From positions 186,357 through 250,356 of the forward strand of contig NZ_WTUW01000001.1 in NCBI RefSeq assembly GCF_009882915.1: DNA of 64,000 nucleotides, read 5' to 3'. The notes beneath the pieces were generated by a model, which searched no databases, had not been told where the DNA came from, and saw nothing but the letters and a program-made list of their open reading frames with translations. The stretch is from Sneathiella litorea (GTDB taxonomy: Bacteria; Pseudomonadota; Alphaproteobacteria; Sneathiellales; Sneathiellaceae). Made by a program: the position numbers and the translations under genes. Positions 8,201-15,836 of the stretch are shown piece by piece (position 1 is the stretch's first letter; each line of letters begins with the position of its first letter).

Positions 8201-9478
8201 TTACATTGTGTTCGGCAGCCAAAGGACCAGCGCAGGAAACAAAACGAGAAGCAAAATAACCACGAAATGCGCCAATATGTGAGGGATTACGCCGATAAAC
8301 ACGTCCTCTAAAGGTACATTTGTATACCGGGAAACAACGAAGGCATTTATCCCAACAGGAGGCGTTACCAGCCCTATTTCTGCCAAAACAACAATCAACA
8401 CACCAAACCACACTGGATCATAACCTAAATGGACAATTAGTGGGAGCATGATGGGAACGGTTAGGATGAGAATGGCGATTTGATCCAGAAACATCCCAAG
8501 GACGAGATAGATACATATGATTCCGATCAAAATAACCCAAGAAGGAAAATCCAGACCGCCAATGTGACTAATGATCAGATTCGGGATCTGGGTAATGGTC
8601 AAAAAATAGCCAAATACCTGCGCCCCTATGATAATTGCACCGATCATCGCAGTCGTTCGCAACGCGCGATAAACAGCTTGCCTTAACATCCCGAAATTAG
8701 TGTTCCCCCTTCCCACCGCGATAAAAAGCGCCCCGAACGCACCTATAGCAGAGGCTTCGGTTGGCGTCGCAATACCGAGATAGATGGCGCCGGTGACAAC
8801 CAGGAAAAGTAGTAAGAATAAAAGGGCCGCGACGGAGTGATTTTCCTTGGAAAACTTCTCTTCCACTTTTGGTGCCCAAGATGGCCGTATCCATATCAAT
8901 GTGAAAACAGTCAAGATAATCACTGTCAGGACCATAAGGCCGGGAACGATACCGGCAATCAACAAGACCGCAATACTCTCTCCACTGAGCAACCCATAGA
9001 GGATCAAAGCGATGCTGGGAGGAATGAGCATTGCAAGAGTGCCTGAAATTGCAACGACACCGGACGCAAACCGCGCGTCGTAGCCATGCTTGATCATTGT
9101 AGGTACAGAACTGGCAGATAATGTCGCTGCCGCAGCGGTACTGGAACCGGAAACGGCCCCGAACGCCGCGCCGGATATTGCCGTTGCAATCGCAAGCCCG
9201 CCTGGCAACCGACGAACCCACCGGCCAATCAGCTCAAACATTTCATCAGCGACCCGGCTAACAATCATGAACTCAGCCATCAGAATAAACATTGGGATCG
9301 TGATGAGTTCGTAACTTGAAACAGCCGTACCAGGGGTGGTTTGTAGAATACCCAATACTAAACCTGGTCCTCCGATCAGGAACAAGCCGACGGCAGCAGA
9401 CAGAAGCAGAGAAAAAGCAACCGGCAAGCCGATAACAAGCAGGATGACAAGCAATGCAATGGTAATCGTCGTTGTCAT
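8201..9478 (-). CDS. dctM: TRAP transporter large permease subunit (DctM family)
   Basis: 425 residues, almost entirely hydrophobic helices, the normal length for DctM. Typical family segments are the GLPVAFSLLLSAAVGLFLIGG start, SGAAFGAVSGSSTAAAATLS near residue 105, GTLAMLIPPSIALILYGLLSGES near 148, and the C-terminal ..GLVTPPVGINAFV region. It is the ion-coupled translocating subunit for a carboxylate or related solute at the cytoplasmic membrane. The start ATG overlaps the dctQ stop by 4 bp (ATGA), indicating translational coupling. Its receptor gene dctP lies 4.6 kb away beyond the CoA-transferase and iclR genes. Confidence 0.95.
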   Translation of the reverse strand: MTTTITIALLVILLVIGLPVAFSLLLSAAVGLFLIGGPGLVLGILQTTPGTAVSSYELITIPMFILMAEFMIVSRVADEMFELIGRWVRRLPGGLAIATAISGAAFGAVSGSSTAAAATLSASSVPTMIKHGYDARFASGVVAISGTLAMLIPPSIALILYGLLSGESIAVLLIAGIVPGLMVLTVIILTVFTLIWIRPSWAPKVEEKFSKENHSVAALLFLLLFLVVTGAIYLGIATPTEASAIGAFGALFIAVGRGNTNFGMLRQAVYRALRTTAMIGAIIIGAQVFGYFLTITQIPNLIISHIGGLDFPSWVILIGIICIYLVLGMFLDQIAILILTVPIMLPLIVHLGYDPVWFGVLIVVLAEIGLVTPPVGINAFVVSRYTNVPLEDVFIGVIPHILAHFVVILLLVLFPALVLWLPNTM

Positions 9479-10011
9479 TGCGAATCCCCCAGTTGACTGG
9501 AGATCTTGTTATCTGTATCCGCCCCAAAAGCCACATAAAACCGCATAATGGAAACGAGTCCCATTCTGGCGGTAAGTAGGGTTAAACCAACGGAAATAAT
9601 TATCGTCGATGTCCACAGTGGCCAACTGATCCCACCGGCCGTGAATTCGTTATTCAGCCAATTCTCCCGTACAACCAGATAACTCATCCAACTGGCCCCC
9701 GCCAATACAACAGCGGTAAAGGCGTAGGCCAAACCAAGCAAAAACTGACCGATACGCACCGGCATCATTCGATGAAAGATTTCGACATACAGATGCTCAT
9801 TTTTTTCTAACGTATGCGAAACCGCGAAGAAAAAGGATCCCAGCATCAAATATCTGGTAAGAACTTCAAACGCCCAGGAAATTGGGGAATTAAACAAATA
9901 ACGCATGACTACATCAGACACCATCACAACCATTATCGTGACCAGGCAGACAGCAGCACCGATCATCAACCATCGCTCAACATTATAGAAGAGATTATTC
10001 AGTTGCCCCAT
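9475..10011 (-). CDS. dctQ: TRAP transporter small permease subunit (DctQ family)
   Basis: 178 residues with four predicted transmembrane helices and the DctQ-type start in which the first helix follows a short cytoplasmic tail; the ALTRYLMLGSFFFAV-like segment and the HLYVEIF motif match the family. It pairs with DctM in the membrane. An AAAGGAAG ribosome-binding site precedes the ATG. It lies 126 bp downstream of the CaiB-type CoA transferase on the same strand, so it may share the upstream IclR-controlled promoter or have a weak one of its own; no GTTCT-type box was found in that gap. Confidence 0.92.
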   Translation of the reverse strand: MGQLNNLFYNVERWLMIGAAVCLVTIMVVMVSDVVMRYLFNSPISWAFEVLTRYLMLGSFFFAVSHTLEKNEHLYVEIFHRMMPVRIGQFLLGLAYAFTAVVLAGASWMSYLVVRENWLNNEFTAGGISWPLWTSTIIISVGLTLLTARMGLVSIMRFYVAFGADTDNKISSQLGDSQ

Positions 10012-10137
10012 ATCGCTTCCTTTTCAGGGATAGTCCGCAGAACTTTGTTTTTAATTTTTTGACATTCTCTTGGTCAAAATAGTCTGCTCAAGTCCTAACC
10101 TCGATAGCTGACTCTTTTCACATCAATTGTTTCAGAC

Positions 10138-11349
10138 TTACTCTTTTGCGGTAGAAATGACAGACTTGCCACTTAGTTCCGCGATCTCCTGCTCCGAATA
10201 ACCAAACTCACCGAGTATCTCATCACTGTGCTGACCCAATGCCGGAGGAGGATATCTGTAGGCGCAGGGGGTATCTGAAAATTTCATCGGAAAGCCAAAA
10301 ACGGAGAACTTACCCGCAGTAGGATGCTCAATTTCCTGTACCATTTCCCGATGAATTACCTGAGGATGCTTCATGACTTCTTCTACAGTGTTTACAGGAG
10401 CGAGAGGGACGTCATTGTTCTCCATAATGCTCACCCACTCCTGCACAGACTTGGTAAGGAAGCGTTCCTGCAGGATTGGAATTAACGTATCCCGATTTTT
10501 CACTCTATCCACATTCGTGGTAAACAGCGGATTTGAAACAAGATCCTCTAGTTCCATGGCAATCGCCGCGCGTCTCCATATACGATCGTTAAATGCGGCC
10601 AAAGATACCCAGCCATCGCTAGCCTGAAATGCCTGATAGGGCACAACACTTGGATGCCCTGATCCAGACTTAACAGGCACTTCATTCGTTGCGCCAAATG
10701 CAGTCAGAAGATAGGAAAGGTAAGTAACCTGGCCGTCCAGCAAAGAAGTATCAACAAGCTGTCCTGTACCGGTTATATTACGGGCCTGCAATGCAGCCGT
10801 AACCCCGAGGGAAGCGAACATACCGGTCGTCAAGTCGCAAATACTCACACCGGTACGAATGGGTCCTCCATCAACCTCTCCGGTAACACTCATCAATCCA
10901 CCAAACGCCTGCATATATATGTCGGTTGCCGGTTTCGTCGCATATGGTCCCGACCGTCCAAATCCGGTGATTGCACAATAAATCAGTGCGGGATTGAGCT
11001 CGCGAAGTGCCTCATAGCCAATTCCCCAACCATCCATCACACCATGCCGGTAATTCTCGACCACGACATCAGCGGAGGCAACCATCTTCCGGAAGACATC
11101 GCGCCCCTCTTCTTTCCCGAGGTCCAGCACAATGCTTCTTTTGTTACGATTGGCACTCACAAAATAGGTACTTTCCCCATTTTGGAAGGGTGGCCACGCG
11201 CGGCTGTCGTCCCCCAGTCCGGGAGGTTCAATTTTTATTATATCCGCACCGAGATCGCCGAGCATCAATGAGCAAAGAGGTCCCGCCAACGCACGGCCCA
11301 GATCAAGAACCTTGACTCCCTGAAGTGGTTGTTGCGCTACATCAGCCAT
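10138..11349 (-). CDS. CaiB/BaiF-family (class III) CoA transferase
   Basis: 403 residues, the usual length. The N-terminal GVKVLDLGRALAGPLCSLMLGDLGADIIKIE block and the SANRNKRSIVLDL and YCAITGFGRSGPY segments are class III hallmarks, and the catalytic Asp is expected within ATDIYMQAFGG near residue 161. These enzymes move CoA between an acyl-CoA and a free acid. Its start overlaps the stop of the class I-type subunit B gene by one base (TAATG), so the three transferase genes form a tight operon. Two unrelated CoA-transferase types in one operon suggests sequential CoA steps or different donors. Substrate unknown. Confidence 0.92.
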   Translation of the reverse strand: MADVAQQPLQGVKVLDLGRALAGPLCSLMLGDLGADIIKIEPPGLGDDSRAWPPFQNGESTYFVSANRNKRSIVLDLGKEEGRDVFRKMVASADVVVENYRHGVMDGWGIGYEALRELNPALIYCAITGFGRSGPYATKPATDIYMQAFGGLMSVTGEVDGGPIRTGVSICDLTTGMFASLGVTAALQARNITGTGQLVDTSLLDGQVTYLSYLLTAFGATNEVPVKSGSGHPSVVPYQAFQASDGWVSLAAFNDRIWRRAAIAMELEDLVSNPLFTTNVDRVKNRDTLIPILQERFLTKSVQEWVSIMENNDVPLAPVNTVEEVMKHPQVIHREMVQEIEHPTAGKFSVFGFPMKFSDTPCAYRYPPPALGQHSDEILGEFGYSEQEIAELSGKSVISTAKE

Positions 11350-12155
11350 TATCTCGCTCCCTTCAAGTTCTGTAACACACCGGAGGGGTCCACTTTCGTA
11401 CGCAATATTTCTATTGTCTCTGCATCCGGCAAGGCTGTTGTCGGAACGTCTTCCGGAACAATGATTTCGGCACCGGTATTGTCCAGCACTTCTTCCACGG
11501 TGTGCCCTGGATGCACCGATCGCAATCGCATACGTTTAGTGACGTTACAAAAATCCATTGCGGCCATTGGGCTGAAAACAAGTGCTGGTCCTCCGCCAAC
11601 AAGACCAAGCGCTTCGCGATCGCCCGGCCCGCTGCCATATCCCATCGCCGTGACGTAATCGAGCTTGTTCACAAACGATAGTTTGGAATGCTGTTGCATA
11701 TAGATGAAATATCGCCGAGCAACCGAGCTCGCGTAAGACAGGCCTGCTCCACCGGGTCCTTTCAACTTAGGCGCCTTGATGTCTCCAATTGCGGTCATGT
11801 TGAGATTGCCAAAGCTGTCGACTTGAAGACCGCCAGCGAAAAACCAATCTCTTGGTGTGTTGAAGACCGACATAAAGTTCAACACCGTCTCGGTTCCGGC
11901 ATATATATTTCTATAGTCCATAGTAGAGTGGAACAGGGGTGCGGGCGCCTTCCCCACACTGTTTGCCACAAACCCGGCGGCACTGGTAATTATCATTAGG
12001 TTGGGGGCATGTGTTAGCTGCGCTAGACGCGCTGCAGCAAGCGGTATTTCGCTACGCGCTCCTCCAGGTGAACCTATCTCGCCATCCCCCAGTTCCTTGC
12101 TCAAGACAAATGCGGCCAATTCCGGCCAGGCTACGGGTGAACTTTCAATCGACAT
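11349..12155 (-). CDS. Class I-type CoA transferase, subunit B (GctB/IpdB-like)
   Basis: 268 residues from the ATG at 12155, which has an AAGGCG ribosome-binding site; a longer TTG-initiated frame to 12176 is possible but less likely. The fold of glutaconate CoA-transferase subunit B is recognisable (GDGEIGSPGGARSEIPLAAARL, ITSAAGF, FFAGGLQVDSFGNLN). IpdB-type relatives have lost the catalytic glutamate and act as ring-opening hydrolases on CoA thioesters, so either activity is possible. It overlaps the subunit A gene by about 11 bp. The partner gene and TRAP genes suggest CoA chemistry on an imported acid. Confidence 0.85.
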   Translation of the reverse strand: MSIESSPVAWPELAAFVLSKELGDGEIGSPGGARSEIPLAAARLAQLTHAPNLMIITSAAGFVANSVGKAPAPLFHSTMDYRNIYAGTETVLNFMSVFNTPRDWFFAGGLQVDSFGNLNMTAIGDIKAPKLKGPGGAGLSYASSVARRYFIYMQQHSKLSFVNKLDYVTAMGYGSGPGDREALGLVGGGPALVFSPMAAMDFCNVTKRMRLRSVHPGHTVEEVLDNTGAEIIVPEDVPTTALPDAETIEILRTKVDPSGVLQNLKGAR

Positions 12156-13053
12156 AGGTTTTCGCCTTCGCTTCAATTAACGAATGTAAATTTACGTGTT
12201 TATCTAGATATTCATCGTGGCTTGGTACGGACATGACATGATCGTCTATGTAGTCCAACGTCCCCTGTTCAGTTTTGGAAGCATTGAGATATTCGACGAT
12301 TGCCGCTTCGTTGAACTGATAGCTGCCGTGAGAAGAGCAGGGATAGGCGCCATAAGGAGCCTCAATCACGTGGTCGATCAACATACACGAAATGTTTGTT
12401 CGGAAAGGATCCTTCGTAAAACTCGCATTAGGAACTACCTCATCAACGCTGGCCACAACCTTACCGCCCCCTTGTCGTGTCGCCTCCGCTACCATCAAAT
12501 CCGCAAATGAATAGCCCGAATACCGGAGGTTCCCGTACTTATCGCCTGCGGCAGCATGCATGATTGCCAAATCCGGCTTCAATGCTGCTACAGCCGTCAA
12601 CGGCTCACCGGAGATATGATCTTTAACAAGTTTCAGGTCAGGATTCAGTCGATGCACATCGGTTCCGACACCTGCCTTAGCGATACCAGAGGGAAGTTTT
12701 CTGGCAGATGCTTCGAGAGCAGCCAGAATATGCGTTTCATCGCATTCCCAGACCCGAATTTTTCCGTCGCTGGCTGCTTTTCGAAAGCCAGGCGCCAGGC
12801 CCAGATACTCAAATCCCATATAAGGAACCCTCACCTCCGCGACGCAGCCCGCCGAAATAAGTAAATCCACATCTATGGATGCCTGTGGAACTGAAACAAC
12901 GATCAGATCTTTTATCTGCCGCCGGATAATTTCTCTCACAAGAAACATCGGCTTATTGTGAAACAATGATCCCCCTATAATCAGAGTTTGACCATCTTCT
13001 AGCCCATCAAGCGCCAAATCAATTGAACTTAACTTACTGGTACGAGTGCCCAC
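12145..13053 (-). CDS. Class I-type CoA transferase, subunit A (GctA/IpdA-like)
   Basis: 302 residues from a GTG at 13053. I chose this start because GGGAG lies at ideal spacing before it; a TTG six codons upstream (13071) has no such site. Family features are the LIIGGSLFHNKPMFLVREIIRR lead, the DVDLLISAGCVAEVRVPYMGFE segment, and the LAIMHAAAGDKYGNLRYSG segment near residue 165-183. It forms a heterodimer with the overlapping subunit B. It is the first gene of a likely gctA-gctB-caiB-like(-dctQ-dctM) operon whose promoter region carries two GTTCT-type boxes. Confidence 0.86.
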   Translation of the reverse strand: MGTRTSKLSSIDLALDGLEDGQTLIIGGSLFHNKPMFLVREIIRRQIKDLIVVSVPQASIDVDLLISAGCVAEVRVPYMGFEYLGLAPGFRKAASDGKIRVWECDETHILAALEASARKLPSGIAKAGVGTDVHRLNPDLKLVKDHISGEPLTAVAALKPDLAIMHAAAGDKYGNLRYSGYSFADLMVAEATRQGGGKVVASVDEVVPNASFTKDPFRTNISCMLIDHVIEAPYGAYPCSSHGSYQFNEAAIVEYLNASKTEQGTLDYIDDHVMSVPSHDEYLDKHVNLHSLIEAKAKTYVD

Positions 13054-13088
13054 AAAATTCTCCCAAGACAAATTCTTCTGGCTTTTTT

Positions 13089-13123
13089 GTTCTCTATATA
13101 GAACTATGATCTATATACAATAC
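13089..13123 (-). promoter_or_regulatory. Promoter with tandem 16-bp operator boxes upstream of the CoA-transferase operon
   Basis: Box 1 GTTCTCTATATAGAAC (13089-13104) and box 2 GATCTATATACAATAC (13108-13123) start 19 bp apart. On the minus strand a TTGTAT (13115-13120), a 16-bp spacer and TATAGA (13093-13098) form a plausible sigma70 promoter embedded in the boxes. The same arrangement recurs upstream of dctP. The adjacent IclR-family gene is the obvious candidate regulator; binding is inferred, not shown. Confidence 0.65.
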
Positions 13124-13226
13124 AATTATCATTGCTTGAGAAAGCCGTCAACTAATCCATGGATAATTTTGTTGCTCAAGCAGCTTGTGGAAGTTATGCG
13201 TATTCTTGGCTTTACTGGAGAAGTGC

Positions 13227-14021
13227 ATGTCGTACAAAGATGTTGATGATACTAAACGTTATTCTGTACCGGCAGTTGAACGTACGATCAGAATTTTTCA
13301 TTATTTGAAAGCCAATAAACGTGCGACCGGGGCAGAAATAGCGAAAGACCTAAGCCTAACAAGAAGTAATTGTTATGCTATTCTAAAAACCCTGCAGCTT
13401 CATGGTTTCGTACTATTTGACATAGAGTCAAAAAAATACTCGCTTGGCCCAATTTTTCTTGAATTTGTTCGAACTATTGTTGAGGACTTGAGCCTAATAC
13501 ATGTCGCCAGACCCTATCTGCAGAATTTTGTAGAGAATTCCGGCTTAAGTGTCGTGCTGGAGCAACGTGTCAATTTTAATCGTCTATTGGTAATCGACAG
13601 ACAGGATTGTGCAGACGACGTGCGTGTTATTATATCAATAGGCACAAGAATTCCGATCACCCATAGTGCTTCAGGAAGAGCCCTACTAGCCTATTTACCT
13701 TCCAGGGAAGCCGAGGAGCTCGTCAATTCGGTTTCGGTCATTCCATTGACGCCAAAAACAATGACCGACCCCGCCGAAATTATTGACGATCTTAAAAAAA
13801 TTCGCGCGCGCGGCTATGCGGTTGGACATGGAGAAAATCTGGAGGGGATTGATGCTATTGCCGCCCCAATTTTCGACGTAATGGGCGAACCTATTGGAGT
13901 CATTGCATGCGCGGCAACCACCTCCACATTAAGCGAAGGGCGACTTGAACACTTTGGCAATGCTTTACGTAGTACGTCAGATGAGATCACAGTCGCTATC
14001 GGCGGCAAACCACCCAAGTAA
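13227..14021 (+). CDS. IclR-family transcriptional regulator
   Basis: 264 residues from the ATG at 13227, which has GGAG at good spacing; the frame stays open 14 codons further upstream but without a ribosome-binding site. The N-terminal winged helix-turn-helix spans about residues 10-70 (SVPAVERTIRIFHYL, TGAEIAKDLSLTRSNCYAILKTL). The C-terminal IclR effector domain spans about 80-250 (ITHSASGRALLAYLP, GYAVGHGENLEGIDAIAAPI). IclR proteins bind short palindromes as dimers or tetramers and respond to small aromatic or aliphatic acids. It lies divergent to the CoA-transferase operon and convergent with dctP, so it is placed to control both. Confidence 0.93.
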   Translation: MSYKDVDDTKRYSVPAVERTIRIFHYLKANKRATGAEIAKDLSLTRSNCYAILKTLQLHGFVLFDIESKKYSLGPIFLEFVRTIVEDLSLIHVARPYLQNFVENSGLSVVLEQRVNFNRLLVIDRQDCADDVRVIISIGTRIPITHSASGRALLAYLPSREAEELVNSVSVIPLTPKTMTDPAEIIDDLKKIRARGYAVGHGENLEGIDAIAAPIFDVMGEPIGVIACAATTSTLSEGRLEHFGNALRSTSDEITVAIGGKPPK

Positions 14022-14052
14022 ACTAGCTTGATTTTGCACAAACCCCAAAAGA

Positions 14053-14087
14053 TGGAGAACGAGGCATTCTTATCGGCCCGTTCTCCA
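14053..14087. terminator. Likely bidirectional terminator between iclR and dctP
   Basis: TGGAGAACG (14053-14061) and CGTTCTCCA (14079-14087) form a perfect 9-bp stem with a 17-nt loop between two convergent genes. On the minus strand it is followed by TCTTTT, on the plus strand by an AT-rich run. Confidence 0.7.
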
Positions 14088-14095
14088 TTAATCGA

Positions 14096-15142
14096 TTATT
14101 CGTGTTTAGACACAGCTTCACGGTACTGCTCTATGACCTTTTTCGCGGGTTTCCCCCGCTCTTCCAGAACCTTCGTCCAATTTTCGATAACTGGTTCCAG
14201 CTCCCTGTTCAGTGCCGCAGCCTCATCTCCTCCGATTACATGAATTTGCGCACCCCCACTTTTCAGATCTTCCAGGGCTTTGGAATTCATACTATCACTG
14301 TAGCTGCAAAGCGCGTTACTCGCATATGCCGCCGCATCTGTTAATGCTTTTTGGATTTCAGAATCGAGCGAATTCCACTTTTCGGTCGTCATGCCATAGG
14401 TAACGGTTGTACTGCCAAAATTAACCCCCGTCAGACCATACTTCATCACTTCATCCAAGCTATAAGGCGGCAGCCCAATATAGGCAAGCATAGCTCCATC
14501 CAAGGTTCCACGTTCGACCGCCTCAAAAATTTCAGGGCCGCTCAACCGGATCGGCGTTGCACCAAGCTTTGTTAGAGTTTCATGCTTTGCATCACCAGAC
14601 GCATACAGCTTTAAACCGGCAAGATCTTTGTAAGAGTTTAGCGCCTTTTCGGATGTCACAACCGTGTAGGGCGCCAGCATATTGGTATATAGAACATGAA
14701 ACCCCTGTGGCTTGAATTCCTGCTCGTAAAGAATTCCACCCGGCGCTGTTAATTCTGCCAGAGCGTTTGAGCCTGAACAGGCAGTATTAAACATACCCGG
14801 CAATTCACCGGCCGCAGACAAAGGCAGTTTCTCAGGTACATATGCCGGAATAATAGCTCCCACATCAGCAACACCAGATTTAGTAAGGCTCATGATATCC
14901 TTGGCCTTACCAAGCTGCTGCGCTGGAAAATACTGAAACTCAATACGCCCCTCACTCAGCTCAACCGCCTTGTCCATCCATTTTTGTGTTCCCTCTAGCA
15001 ATATGTAATGCGTTGTTGGAAAGATATCCGCCACCTTCAAAACAACCTTATCTTCCGCATTTGCAACAGAAGAGACTAAGCAACCGAGAAACCCTGCGCC
15101 CAAGACGAGCAGCCGTGAGATAGTCCTAAACTTTTTTATCAT
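14096..15142 (-). CDS. dctP: TRAP transporter solute-binding protein (DctP family)
   Basis: 348 residues with a signal peptide likely cleaved after VANA near residue 29, giving a periplasmic receptor. Family markers are the LKVADIFPTTHY start of the mature protein, FPAQQLGKAKDIMSLTKSGVADVG near residues 72-95, and LGATPIRLSGPEIFEAVERGTLDGA near 195-220. In most DctP proteins the segment after DLxGLK starts with an Arg that pairs with the ligand carboxylate; here it reads DLAGLKLYASGD, with Tyr at that place. A strong GGAGGGAG ribosome-binding site precedes the ATG. It has its own promoter and is separated from its permease genes by the iclR and CoA-transferase genes. Confidence 0.93.
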   Translation of the reverse strand: MIKKFRTISRLLVLGAGFLGCLVSSVANAEDKVVLKVADIFPTTHYILLEGTQKWMDKAVELSEGRIEFQYFPAQQLGKAKDIMSLTKSGVADVGAIIPAYVPEKLPLSAAGELPGMFNTACSGSNALAELTAPGGILYEQEFKPQGFHVLYTNMLAPYTVVTSEKALNSYKDLAGLKLYASGDAKHETLTKLGATPIRLSGPEIFEAVERGTLDGAMLAYIGLPPYSLDEVMKYGLTGVNFGSTTVTYGMTTEKWNSLDSEIQKALTDAAAYASNALCSYSDSMNSKALEDLKSGGAQIHVIGGDEAAALNRELEPVIENWTKVLEERGKPAKKVIEQYREAVSKHE

Positions 15143-15157
15143 TTTCTCCCTCCGTAT

Positions 15158-15192
15158 GTTCTATATACAGAACAATGTTCTCTCAGTACAAC
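15158..15192 (-). promoter_or_regulatory. dctP promoter with tandem 16-bp operator boxes
   Basis: Box GTTCTATATACAGAAC (15158-15173) and box GTTCTCTCAGTACAAC (15177-15192) start 19 bp apart, the same spacing as upstream of the CoA-transferase operon. On the minus strand TTGTAC (15186-15191), an 18-bp spacer and TATATA (15162-15167) make a plausible promoter overlapping both boxes, and the proximal box ends five bases before the ribosome-binding site. Occupancy would block transcription, consistent with repression by the neighbouring IclR protein. Confidence 0.65.
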
Positions 15193-15390
15193 ATATCACA
15201 ATAATCTTGTCTACCACTCTTTGCGGGCATTCTTATTTTGAAACGATTTTGGTAATTTCCAGCTAAACGACTTATAGCCTCCAACCTGGCTTGCAATCTA
15301 TTTGCCCGATTGATGGGCAACATAGCTGGAATAATAAAGGGGGCTTTGTTGTCAGGTTAGTGCAGGTTAAATAGAATACGAGCGCACAAT

Positions 15391-15636
15391 TCAATCTGCG
15401 ACGCCCTCTATATAATCAGCCCATTCCTGCATCATGGTTTTTTGGTCATTGAAGAATTGCGCTCGGTCATAAGCCTTAACAACTTTATTTCCAGAAAAAT
15501 GCGCGAGCTGATTTTCCATGTCGACGAAACAATATTTATACCGCCAGTATTTACTGCAATTAAACCTAACGTCTAGGTACATACCTTTTGCGTCAGAGAG
15601 CCTATAGGGTAATACAGGAGACCTTAAACCGATATA
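15391..15636 (-). pseudogene. Remnant of a P4-type tyrosine integrase, internally deleted
   Basis: The open frame has no good start and carries the two ends of a P4-type integrase fused together. Upstream of the only ATG (15582) the frame reads LPYRLSDAKG and continues MYLDVRFNCSKYWRYKY, the conserved N-terminal DUF4102 motif. It then jumps to GNKVVKAYDRAQFFNDQK and MMQEWADYI, which is the extreme C-terminus of the same family. About 300 central residues, including the whole catalytic domain, are missing. It lies 43 bp past the 3' end of tRNA-Gln in the same direction, the standard position for such integrases. It is therefore an inactive scar of an integrated element. Confidence 0.82.
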
Positions 15637-15678
15637 TCATCATTTATAAATGATATTGGACTAGGTGAAATGAGGTTC

Positions 15679-15753
15679 TGGCTGGGGTGGCAGGATTCGA
15701 ACCTGCGCATGACGGGATCAAAACCCGCTGCCTTACCGCTTGGCTACACCCCA
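15679..15753 (-). tRNA. tRNA-Gln (anticodon UUG)
   Basis: The minus strand folds into a complete cloverleaf. The acceptor stem is TGGGGTG/CACCCCA with discriminator G, the D-arm contains AGCGGTAAGGC, the anticodon loop is TTTTGAT with anticodon TTG, and the T-arm holds GGTTCGAATCC. The 3' CCA is encoded (15679-15681). The mature body is 15682-15753. Its 3' end borders the integrase remnant, so it probably served as an attachment site. Confidence 0.96.
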
Positions 15754-15836
15754 ATGAGGAGCCTCTTTCTATCCAAAGGTCCGACTAAGCTCAAGCCAAA
15801 ATTTGAAAAAATAGGGAAAAGATGAAATGTCCGCCC

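Noticed and set aside
15391-15582. Small 63-residue protein gene
   Set aside because: Similarity to integrase ends continues upstream of its ATG, so it is a decayed fragment and is listed as a pseudogene instead.
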